Positions 6,034 through 13,541 of a stretch of 21,365 nt of DNA are shown here, piece by piece. Source of the DNA: an uncultured Leptospiraceae bacterium (lineage in GTDB: Bacteria > Spirochaetota > Leptospiria > Leptospirales > Leptospiraceae). The notes below the pieces were generated by a model. It was given only the letters and a program-made list of their open reading frames with translations. It was not told the origin of the DNA and did no database searches. Numbering within the stretch: position 1 is the first letter of the stretch; the number at the start of each line of letters is the position of its first letter. The position numbers and the translations under genes are program-made. The stretch spans positions 1-21,365 of the forward strand of contig CALDSP010000259.1 in the NCBI GenBank assembly GCA_937924465.1, in the 5' to 3' direction.

Positions 6034-7910
6034 AATAAAACCTTAGCTTGAATTTTTTCCTTTTTTAGATATTGTTCATGTAGTTCATACTCAGGAACAA
6101 TTTCTTTAAACACTTTAAAGATTTCCTCATTTTTGTTTTTTCTAGCAAGTTCAAATAAAAGCTCTAACTTGTCATAAAAATATAAACTATTTCCAAGTTC
6201 GGTTGCTTTGGCAATCATTATTTTGGGATGGTGTGTAGGAATAATTCCTTCAGCACTAAGCAAAAGCTCTTCAAAAAGTTTCTCCCCTGGTCTTAGACCT
6301 GTAAAGACTATATCAATGTCTTTGTAGGGTTTCAATCCCGACATACGAATGACTTCTTCCGCTAACTCTAAAATTTTTACCGGCTCTCCCATATCTAATA
6401 AAAAAATTTCACCTCGATTTCCCATGCTTCCTGCTTGTAAAACAAGTTGTGAGGCTTCCGGAATTGTCATAAAATATCGAATTATATCGGGATGGGTAAC
6501 TGTTACAGGTCCTCCCTTTGCAATTTGTTCTCTAAATCGAGGAATTACACTTCCATTGGAACCTAAAACATTTCCAAATCTTACAGTGACAAATTTTGTT
6601 TTTGAAAACGGAGAAATATATTGAATGTAAAGCTCGGCAACTCTTTTGGAAACTCCCATTATATTGACTGGATTTACAGCTTTATCTGTAGAGATGAGAA
6701 CAAATTTTTCTACTCCATTGAAACGAGAGATATCAGCAAGATTTTTTGTACCATAAACATTATTTAAAACTGCCTCACTTGGATTGAGTTCCATAAGAGG
6801 AACATGTTTGTAAGCTGCACAATGAAATACTACAGATGGCTTTTGTAATTGAAAAATATAAGTAAGACGATCTAAAGATTTTACATCACCTACATAAGCA
6901 ATAATTTCAATTTTTTTAAAATTTTTTTTAAGTTCATAATCAATTTCATAAAGTGGAGTTTCTGCAGAATCTAATAAGATTAATTTTTTAGGTTTAAACT
7001 GACATACCTGTCTGCAAATCTCACTACCAATTGAGCCTCCAGCTCCCGATACTAAAATAACTTGATTAGAAAGATAAGATTGAATGGATTCTATTTCTAA
7101 GTCGGCGGCTTCTCTACCTAGTAAATCTTCCACTCGTATTTCTCTCAATTGTTGAATAGGAGTAAGAGAATTGTTGATGAATTCAGAAAATGAAGGAATA
7201 ATTTTGGGTTTGAGTTTAAATTCTTCACAAGCTTTTGTAATAAAACTTTTTTGTTTATGATTTAAACTTTGAGTTGTAATGATTACTTCTTGAATGTGAA
7301 ACTTTTGCAAAATTTCTGGTAAAATTTCTAACTCTCCAAAGACGGGAAGTCCTTGGATTTGGGCTCCTTTTTTAGAAAGGTCTGTATCTAAAAAACCAAC
7401 TGGAGTTAAAAGTAAATCCGTTTGGCAACGAAGTTCGGAAATTAAATGAGTTGCTGTTTTGCCTGTTCCAATGAGTAATGTGGGCTTTGTAGGTACTTGA
7501 GAAGAGGGAATATAAAAATAATAATCTCGAATCATTCTCCAAAACAAACTACGTAAGCAAAGAAAACTTAAAAGTAAAAGAGTATCTAAAATTGGGACTA
7601 CGCGAGAATGAGTTTCAAACCGATTATAAAATAATAAAACTACAGTAGCCACTAAAGAAGAGAACAGAGTAGTTTTAATGATTTCTATTAAATCGTGAAT
7701 AGAAGCATAAGCCCAAACAGAACGATAAATATCTGAAAATAAAAAAACTACAGTTCTTGTAAAAACTACAAGAAAGAGACTCATCCAAAAGTTTTCTACA
7801 ATATAGAAAAAATTCCAATCCTCATAACGTATCCAATGAGCTCCAATATAAGAGACTATCATAAAAATAATATCAAGGGGCAGTATAAAATAACGTTTAT
7901 TTGGTAGCAT
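6030..7910 (-). CDS. Membrane-anchored nucleoside-diphosphate-sugar 4,6-dehydratase (FlaA1/CapD/WbpM-like)
   Basis: 626 residues, the length of the long membrane-bound form of this SDR family, which converts UDP-GlcNAc-type sugars to 4-keto-6-deoxy intermediates for surface polysaccharide synthesis. Four transmembrane helices lie at about 7-25, 42-60, 78-95 and 105-125. A first Rossmann domain follows (about 140-240, LLIGTGKTATHLI). The catalytic domain starts with VSGAGGSIGSEICRQ (288-302, NAD binding), then HCAAYKHVPLME, STDKAVNPVNIMGVSKR (407-423) and VRFGNVLGSNGSVIP, and ends with TGLRPGEKLFEELL. The usual YxxxK is MxxxK (Met418, Lys422), typical of these dehydratases. ATG 7910 has no clear Shine-Dalgarno. 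It overlaps sspB by 4 nt. No other polysaccharide genes are adjacent, so this is a standalone copy. Exact sugar substrate is unknown. Confidence 0.88.
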   Translation of the reverse strand: MLPNKRYFILPLDIIFMIVSYIGAHWIRYEDWNFFYIVENFWMSLFLVVFTRTVVFLFSDIYRSVWAYASIHDLIEIIKTTLFSSLVATVVLLFYNRFETHSRVVPILDTLLLLSFLCLRSLFWRMIRDYYFYIPSSQVPTKPTLLIGTGKTATHLISELRCQTDLLLTPVGFLDTDLSKKGAQIQGLPVFGELEILPEILQKFHIQEVIITTQSLNHKQKSFITKACEEFKLKPKIIPSFSEFINNSLTPIQQLREIRVEDLLGREAADLEIESIQSYLSNQVILVSGAGGSIGSEICRQVCQFKPKKLILLDSAETPLYEIDYELKKNFKKIEIIAYVGDVKSLDRLTYIFQLQKPSVVFHCAAYKHVPLMELNPSEAVLNNVYGTKNLADISRFNGVEKFVLISTDKAVNPVNIMGVSKRVAELYIQYISPFSKTKFVTVRFGNVLGSNGSVIPRFREQIAKGGPVTVTHPDIIRYFMTIPEASQLVLQAGSMGNRGEIFLLDMGEPVKILELAEEVIRMSGLKPYKDIDIVFTGLRPGEKLFEELLLSAEGIIPTHHPKIMIAKATELGNSLYFYDKLELLFELARKNKNEEIFKVFKEIVPEYELHEQYLKKEKIQAKVLL

Positions 7911-8050
7911 GGTTTTTGATTCTTTATGGCTATGTTTAGATGTATTTTCTTATTTGAAAGAATTTTTTATATTTTCAAAGAATCTATTTTGTGTTATAAA
8001 ACTTAACATAAATTTTTATGTTTTATATAGTAATTTTACAAAAATTTATA

Positions 8051-8236
8051 TTACTTATCTGTTTTGTTTCTTTTATCGTGTTCTTCAATTGCTTTTTTGA
8101 CTAGTTCAATTATGTATTCATCTTTGATTTGATTTTGATTTTTAAATTTTATATGGCGGAGTTTTTTGCCTGTTCCTTTCAAATAATTTTTTGGATCTTC
8201 AATTTCTGTTCCATGAAAGAAACCCAAGTTTACACT
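8051..8236 (-). pseudogene. C-terminal fragment of a DUF1801-type protein
   Basis: Minus-strand frame of 61 codons between an in-frame TAG (8237-8239) and the stop TAA (8051-8053), with no start codon at its head. It reads VNLGFFHGTEIEDPKNYL, then KGTGKKLRHIKF and EYIIELVKKAIEEH. This is the distal half of the DUF1801 pattern (VNLGF..GAEL.DP...LEGTGK..RHVKL). Immediately upstream another frame reads FYVRV before a stop, as expected for the strand that normally precedes VNLGF, so a frameshift or small deletion lies near 8230-8240. The N-terminal half is missing upstream. The function of the family is not established. It lies between the histone-deacetylase-like gene and the dehydratase gene, in the same direction. 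Confidence 0.65.
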
Positions 8237-8288
8237 CTAACATAAAAATAATTTTTTTAGTAATCGTGCTTTCCTTTTAATGTATTTT

Positions 8289-9236
8289 TCATACAGGGTA
8301 ATCATGCAAAACTGATATATGAGCCTCCACTGAATCTGCTAAAGCGTTTAGATTGTACCCTCCTTCTAAAAAGGAAATAACTCGATTTTCAGCAAACTCT
8401 TTAGCCTTTTGGAGTATAATTTCAGAAAATTTTTCATAAGCAGAAGTTGGTAGTTCCATGCCTCCAAGTGGATCCTTGGTATGTGCGTCAAATCCTGCAG
8501 AAATTAAAAAAAACTCAGGTTGAAATTCATCGATGGCAGGAATCACAATTTCGTGAAATGCTTTTTCATATTCAAAAAATCCCGAGCCTCTTGGAAGAGG
8601 GATATTTAAAGTATAGCCCAAACCTTCTTTGATTCCTCTTTCATGAGATGCACCAGTTCCAGGATAAAAAGGAAACTGATGCAAAGAACAAAAGAAAACA
8701 TCCTTTCTATGATAGAAAGCATTTTGAGTTCCATTTCCATGGTGCACATCCCAATCTAAAATAAAAACTTTTTGAATTCCTTTTTGAATAAGATATTCTG
8801 CTGTAATTGCTATATTATTGAAAATACAAAAACCCATAGCATGATCTTGCTCTGCATGATGACCCGGTGGGCGAACTAAAGCAATACCATTTTGGACGTT
8901 GCGTGCTAGGATTTCATCTGCTAGTTTTAATCCAGCTCCTACAGCATAAAGGGAAGCATCTAAAGACTTTGGACTAAAAGGAGTATCTCCATCTAAATAT
9001 CCATATTGCAATTTAGGCAATTCTTCCAAGATAGATTTTACATAAGTTTTTGTATGAATCATTTCCAAATGAGTTGGGCTTGCTTGTTCAAAAGATAAAA
9101 GAACTAAATCTTTGAAATAGCTTGTCGACTTCAGTTTATTTAAAATAAATTTGAGTCTTTCGGAAGATTCAGGATGAGAAGAACCTGTATTATGCTCTAG
9201 AAAAATATTGGAATAAGCGATCGCAGTTTGATTCAT
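8289..9236 (-). CDS. Histone deacetylase family protein (acetylpolyamine/acetoin-utilisation-like amidohydrolase)
   Basis: 315 residues, full length for bacterial HDAC-like amidohydrolases, which are zinc hydrolases removing acetyl groups from lysine, polyamines or related amides. Visible motifs are RPPGHHAEQDHAMGFCIFNN (122-141, with catalytic His126-His127), LDWDVHHGNGTQNAFY (160-175; zinc ligands Asp163 and His165), SAGFDAHTKDPLGG (246-259; zinc ligand Asp250) and EGGYN (291-295; transition-state Tyr294). All catalytic residues are present. The order and Tyr position fit the class II-like HDAH/AcuC group. No acetoin genes are nearby, so I do not use acuC. It diverges from cysteine synthase with 84 nt between start codons and has no obvious Shine-Dalgarno. 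The natural substrate is unknown. Confidence 0.9.
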   Translation of the reverse strand: MNQTAIAYSNIFLEHNTGSSHPESSERLKFILNKLKSTSYFKDLVLLSFEQASPTHLEMIHTKTYVKSILEELPKLQYGYLDGDTPFSPKSLDASLYAVGAGLKLADEILARNVQNGIALVRPPGHHAEQDHAMGFCIFNNIAITAEYLIQKGIQKVFILDWDVHHGNGTQNAFYHRKDVFFCSLHQFPFYPGTGASHERGIKEGLGYTLNIPLPRGSGFFEYEKAFHEIVIPAIDEFQPEFFLISAGFDAHTKDPLGGMELPTSAYEKFSEIILQKAKEFAENRVISFLEGGYNLNALADSVEAHISVLHDYPV

Positions 9237-9320
9237 AGATAAGAAAATAAAAAATTGCTATTCTAAAAAAAGCATTTTTTGTAAATGTAAATATAGAATT
9301 GTTCTAAAAAATGAGGTTTT

Positions 9321-10250
9321 ATGAAATACCAAAATATCTTAGAAACTATAGGAAACACTCCGCATGTAAAAATTAATCGTTTGTATCATACAAAGGCAGA
9401 AATTTATGTAAAGTTAGAAAGAGCCAATCCAGGCGGTAGCATTAAAGATAGAATTGCTCTCTCCATGATTGAAGACGCTGAAAAAAAGGGGCTTTTAAAT
9501 AAGGATAGTGTGATTATTGAGCCTACTTCAGGAAATACAGGGGTAGGGCTTGCAATGGTGGCAGCAGTGAAGAACTATCCTCTTATTTTAGTTATGCCAG
9601 AGTCCATGAGTGTGGAAAGAAGGCGAATTATGAGTGCTTACGGAGCTAAGTTTGAACTTACTCCACGTGAGAAAGGAATGCCGGGAGCCATTGAAAGAGC
9701 CAAACAAATGGTTGCAGAAATGAAAAATGCTTGGATGCCAAGCCAGTTTGATAATGAAGCCAATGTGAGAGTACACGCCGAGACCACTGCAAAGGAAATT
9801 TTAAACGATTTTGAAAAAATTGATTATTTGATTACAGGTGTGGGAACGGGAGGGCATATTACAGGGGTTGCAAGAGTACTTCGTGAAAAATTTCCCAACT
9901 TAAAAGTGTATGCTGTAGAACCTCAGCTTTCTCCGGTGATCACTGCAACTTTAAACCAAGAACCACCTAAACCCGGTCCGCATCCCATTCAAGGGATTGG
10001 AGCAGGTTTCATTCCTAAAAACTTAGATGTAAGCGTATTAAATGGAGCCATTACTATTTCTAAAGAAGAGGCTTTTGAGTTTGCAGTGAGAGCCGCAAAA
10101 GAAGAAGGTATTTTTCTTGGAATTTCCTCGGGAGCCTCTCTTGCAGCAGTTTCTAAAAAACTTTCCGATTTTCAAGAAGGAGATACTGTTCTGACTTTCT
10201 GCTATGATACAGGAGAGAGATATTTATCTATTGAAGGATTGTTTCAATAA
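9321..10250 (+). CDS. cysK: Cysteine synthase (O-acetylserine sulfhydrylase), PLP enzyme
   Basis: 309 residues, the usual length. It makes L-cysteine from O-acetyl-L-serine and sulfide in the cytosol. The PLP lysine is Lys42 in NPGGSIKDR. The substrate loop EPTSGNTGVGLA lies around 68-79, the phosphate-binding GVGTGGHITG at 173-182, and GISSGAS near the C-terminus holds the serine contacting the PLP ring nitrogen. The sequence QFDNEANVR fits a fold-type II synthase rather than cystathionine beta-synthase, since no CBS extension is present. The split between CysK and CysM is not certain from motifs. Start ATG 9321 is preceded by GAGG at 9313-9316. hemB follows 18 nt after the stop, so the two probably share a transcript. 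It is also within 5 kb of a rhodanese/CoA-disulfide reductase on the other strand. Confidence 0.9.
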   Translation: MKYQNILETIGNTPHVKINRLYHTKAEIYVKLERANPGGSIKDRIALSMIEDAEKKGLLNKDSVIIEPTSGNTGVGLAMVAAVKNYPLILVMPESMSVERRRIMSAYGAKFELTPREKGMPGAIERAKQMVAEMKNAWMPSQFDNEANVRVHAETTAKEILNDFEKIDYLITGVGTGGHITGVARVLREKFPNLKVYAVEPQLSPVITATLNQEPPKPGPHPIQGIGAGFIPKNLDVSVLNGAITISKEEAFEFAVRAAKEEGIFLGISSGASLAAVSKKLSDFQEGDTVLTFCYDTGERYLSIEGLFQ

Positions 10251-10268
10251 TTCAAGATTGGAGAAAAA

Positions 10269-11240
10269 ATGAATCTTTCTCAAAGACCTAGAAGAAATCG
10301 TAAAACAGAAACTATAAGAAATTTAACACAAGAAACATGGATAAACAAAAAAAAATTAATTTATCCTCTTTTTTTATTAGAGAAACCAACTGCAAAACAA
10401 GAAATTTCTAGTATGCCGGGAATCTTTAGACTTGGTTTAGAAGAGCTTTTGCATGAAATAGAAGAATGTTTAAAACTAGGAATCTTTTCTTTTGTAATAT
10501 TTCCCGTTGTAGAAGATCAAAAAAAAGATAAGTTTGCCTCCTATAGTTATGCGCAGGATAATTTTTACTTGCATGCCTTACGTTACGTGAAAGAAAAGTT
10601 TCCAGAAACATGTATCATTACAGACGTAGCTATGGATCCATATAGTTCCGATGGACATGATGGTTTGGTAGAAAACGGAAAAATTATCAATGATAAAACT
10701 CTAGAAATTCTAGCAAAAATGTCACTTGCACAAGCTCAAACGGGAATTGATTATTTGGGTCCTTCCGATATGATGGACGGGAGAGTAGGATACATTCGAG
10801 AGCATTTGGATCAAAATGGATATACAGAAGTAGGGATTATATCTTATACTGCAAAATATGCGAGTGCTTTTTACGGTCCTTTTCGAGATGCCTTAGACTC
10901 TGCTCCTAGGTTTGGAGATAAAAAAACTTACCAAATGAATCCAGCAAATGCAAGAGAATCAGAATGGGAAGCAGAACTAGATTTTTCAGAGGGAGCAGAT
11001 ATTTTAATGGTCAAACCAGCTTTGGCTTATTTAGATATAATTTATAGACTCAAAAACCAAGTTCCAATTCCTATTGCCGCCTACAACGTAAGTGGGGAAT
11101 ATTCTATGATCAAAGCTAGTGCAAAAATGGGTTATATAGATGAAAAAAAAGCAATTTTGGAAGTTTTAACTTCTATTTTTCGTGCAGGTGCAGATATAAT
11201 TTTAACTTATCATGCTAAAGAGATGGGAGCTATTTTATAA
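10269..11240 (+). CDS. hemB: Porphobilinogen synthase (delta-aminolevulinic acid dehydratase)
   Basis: 323 residues, full length. It condenses two 5-aminolevulinate molecules to porphobilinogen in haem/tetrapyrrole synthesis. Schiff-base lysines are visible as SYTAKYASAFYGPFRDA (Lys196) and ILMVKPALAYLD (Lys249), with YLGPSDMMDGRVGYIR at 162-177. The metal site reads DVAMDPYSSDGHDG (119-132), lacking the three cysteines of zinc-dependent enzymes (DVCLC...GHCG), so this is the magnesium-type, metal-site-Asp subclass. A GGAG lies before ATG 10269. It follows cysK by 18 nt, away from any other hem gene in view. The converging gene ends at 11284, 43 nt downstream. Confidence in function is high; the operon link to cysteine synthesis is inferred from spacing. 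Confidence 0.94.
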   Translation: MNLSQRPRRNRKTETIRNLTQETWINKKKLIYPLFLLEKPTAKQEISSMPGIFRLGLEELLHEIEECLKLGIFSFVIFPVVEDQKKDKFASYSYAQDNFYLHALRYVKEKFPETCIITDVAMDPYSSDGHDGLVENGKIINDKTLEILAKMSLAQAQTGIDYLGPSDMMDGRVGYIREHLDQNGYTEVGIISYTAKYASAFYGPFRDALDSAPRFGDKKTYQMNPANARESEWEAELDFSEGADILMVKPALAYLDIIYRLKNQVPIPIAAYNVSGEYSMIKASAKMGYIDEKKAILEVLTSIFRAGADIILTYHAKEMGAIL

Positions 11241-11283
11241 ATTCAAAAACACAGTCCAAAAATAGAATTTAAAAATCGATTTT

Positions 11284-13536
11284 TTAAACTTTTTTATAAA
11301 GCATTTCTTTTTTGATGGATTCTAAATTACTTACCCCAGTTATGCTCATGCTATTTTTTAATTCTGTAATATATTGATTATACAAATATCTAACCCCAGA
11401 AATACCTCCACCAACAGCATAAATAGCTATTGGTCTTCCTACTAAAACTCCCTTTGCACCTAACGCAATCATTTTAAAAATATCCATTCCACTTCGAATT
11501 CCACCATCAGCGAGAACGACTGTTCTGTTGTTTACTCTTTCTGCAATTTGAGGCAAAACTCTTGCAGTGGCTGGCATATCATCTAAAATTCTTCCACCAT
11601 GATTAGAAACAACTATACAATTTGCTCCAGAGTCTATGGCAAGTTCTGCATCTTGGACTGTCATAACTCCTTTTATAATAAATGGAAGTTTTGTAAAACT
11701 TCGTATTCTAGATAAATCGTTTAGAGTTCTACTTGGGGCTTGTTGGTTTTTTTGGACTAAGGTCTTAAACTGAAATGCATCTATATCCATTCCTAAAGCA
11801 AAAATTCCTTGTGCCTCTGCTTCCAGAAATCTCTCTCGAATTAAACCTTCATCTGCTCTAGGTTTACAAATAAGAATTCCCATTCCATTGACTTGTTTTA
11901 GAGCATCTAGCATTGTGAGATATTTGTTTGGAGTGGCACCATCTCCAAGCCAAGCAATGGTACCTGATTGCAAGGAAGCTTTTAAAACCGTGAGAGCATA
12001 TTCATATTCTGTTATGGCATCGTTCATGTTTGTAGTTGCACCTGTCATGGGGGCTGCCATTAAAGGATGAGCAAAAGTTTTTCCTAAAAAAGAAAACTCT
12101 GTATTAGGTTCTATATTTTCTCTTATGTAACTAGGAAGTATGGAATATTCACGTAACGCCCGAATATTATCCTGAAAGGTTTCCATTCTTCCAACTCCTC
12201 CCATTCCCGGAACTCCAGAAGCACAGTCAGTTCCATCACAAACTTTACAAACCCAACAAATTTCTTTCCCAAACTTAAGCCTAGCGTTTTGAGCAATTTG
12301 TTTTTCGTTAATTGTATATAGATCATCTGTTATGATTTTGATTGTATTTTGAACTTGTAAAAAAGTTTTTTCTGCCTCTTCTAAAGTATCACATGTAATG
12401 ATGACATGTCCGGATTTTTCAATATTGTTGGTTGGTTCGTGGATTTCATCTCCCACTTTATTGTGAAAAAAGATTTCGTTCACATTTGGAATTTTTTTTG
12501 CATCTTCTATTCCTTCAATACTAAGAATTTTTCCCGGCTTCGCAAATATGGCTCTTTCAATACTTACTTTTTTGAACTTAGGTTGAAAATCCTCCTCTCT
12601 AGGTCTTTCACCCAACGCTAAAAGAATTGCAATTTTATTTAAGTTGATCCCTGTAGAAAGTGGAAAAGTATAAGCACTCATAAATCCACCTGAAAGTCGA
12701 GCTGCAATTTCTCCTACTTTCACTCCACTAGAGGTGACTTTTATATCTCCTTTTCCTGCACCCAACGTAATTCCAAGAGCCTTCATTCCTGCAATCATGA
12801 CTTGGGTTGCTTCCTCTAGAATTTCTTTAGTTTGGTTGGATGGCATAGTGTGCCCAACTTCTATAAAATAAGGCTCTCTTTCTATAATTCGATCAGCAAT
12901 TCCAGTCATAAAAAACTTTCCGTCGTAAGTAATAGCATCAATGGAAAGTTCCGGACCAGACATATATTCTTCTAAGATAAGTTCTCCTGTAGGAGAATAT
13001 TTTTTTGCATGTTTAAAAGCCATTTGGAGCTCATCTCTGTTGTTCACTTTAATTACTCCTCTAGCTCCCATGTTGTCTGCAGGTTTCATAACTAAGGGAA
13101 AGTTTAAAAACTCCAAAGCATCTCTTGCATCTTGGATGGTCCAAACCTCATGAAAGTTAGGGATGGGGACGTTATGTGCTTTGAGTCTTTTTCGCATTTT
13201 AATTTTGTTTGTAGCTGCCTCCGCGTCGTGAAAGCGAATTCCGGGTAGTTCTAAGGCATTTGCAACTGCTGCAACTGTCATGCTGGCATCGGTTCCTGCT
13301 GTTACAACTCCATGGATAGGATTGTGCTCTGCATAATACTTTGTCTCACGGACCATTCCTTCAATGTCTTTGGTACTCATAAGAATTTTTTCATCTGCAA
13401 TATTAAAACCGGGTGCATTTGGGTTCATGTCTGCGGCTACTACATGTAAACCCATTTCTTTAGCTGTTTGGATGATGGGACATTGTAAAAGTCCAGCTCC
13501 TATAATTAGAATAGTCTTAGATTCTAATGATTTCAA
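11284..13536 (-). CDS. ATP-grasp ligase / four-Cys motif / FMN-dependent alpha-hydroxy-acid-dehydrogenase-like fusion protein
   Basis: 750 residues in three parts. Residues 1-400 are an ATP-grasp ligase of the PurK/carbamoyl-phosphate-synthase type: TILIIGAGLLQCPII start, FPLVMKPADNMGARGV (146-161), ELILEEYMSGPELSIDA, and the metal-binding end VKVGEIAARLSGGFMSAYT (272-290). Residues 427-438 hold CWVCKVCDGTDC (Cys427, 430, 433, 438), followed by PGMGGVGR. Residues about 480-740 form an FMN barrel: FIIKGVMTVQDA (Lys622), CIVVSNHGGRILDD (His646, Arg649) and VLADGGIRSGMDIFKM...GAKGVLVGRP (phosphate site). The tyrosine expected near 557 in true hydroxy-acid oxidases appears replaced (GILICKPR). 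Start is TTG 13536, set by AAAGGAGG (13546-13553 on the plus strand) inside the end of the upstream gene; no ATG fits. A standalone C-terminal domain with the same Cys pattern is known to me from Clostridia. The reaction is unknown. Confidence 0.82.
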   Translation of the reverse strand: MKSLESKTILIIGAGLLQCPIIQTAKEMGLHVVAADMNPNAPGFNIADEKILMSTKDIEGMVRETKYYAEHNPIHGVVTAGTDASMTVAAVANALELPGIRFHDAEAATNKIKMRKRLKAHNVPIPNFHEVWTIQDARDALEFLNFPLVMKPADNMGARGVIKVNNRDELQMAFKHAKKYSPTGELILEEYMSGPELSIDAITYDGKFFMTGIADRIIEREPYFIEVGHTMPSNQTKEILEEATQVMIAGMKALGITLGAGKGDIKVTSSGVKVGEIAARLSGGFMSAYTFPLSTGINLNKIAILLALGERPREEDFQPKFKKVSIERAIFAKPGKILSIEGIEDAKKIPNVNEIFFHNKVGDEIHEPTNNIEKSGHVIITCDTLEEAEKTFLQVQNTIKIITDDLYTINEKQIAQNARLKFGKEICWVCKVCDGTDCASGVPGMGGVGRMETFQDNIRALREYSILPSYIRENIEPNTEFSFLGKTFAHPLMAAPMTGATTNMNDAITEYEYALTVLKASLQSGTIAWLGDGATPNKYLTMLDALKQVNGMGILICKPRADEGLIRERFLEAEAQGIFALGMDIDAFQFKTLVQKNQQAPSRTLNDLSRIRSFTKLPFIIKGVMTVQDAELAIDSGANCIVVSNHGGRILDDMPATARVLPQIAERVNNRTVVLADGGIRSGMDIFKMIALGAKGVLVGRPIAIYAVGGGISGVRYLYNQYITELKNSMSITGVSNLESIKKEMLYKKV

Positions 13537-13541
13537 AATAT

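Noticed and set aside
7909..8100. 63-codon plus-strand reading frame rich in Phe, Tyr and Leu
   Set aside because: Composition follows from AT-rich spacer DNA; no ribosome site and it overlaps the DUF1801 remnant on the other strand.
9294..9306. TAGAA-TTG-TTCTA near the cysK start as a Fur/PerR site
   Set aside because: Arms are only 5 nt and the 7-1-7 spacing is not met, unlike the dyads before the receptor gene.
11271..11284. AAAAATCGATTTTT palindrome between hemB and the converging fusion gene as terminator
   Set aside because: No room for a stable stem and loop; only A-T pairs outside the central TCGA.
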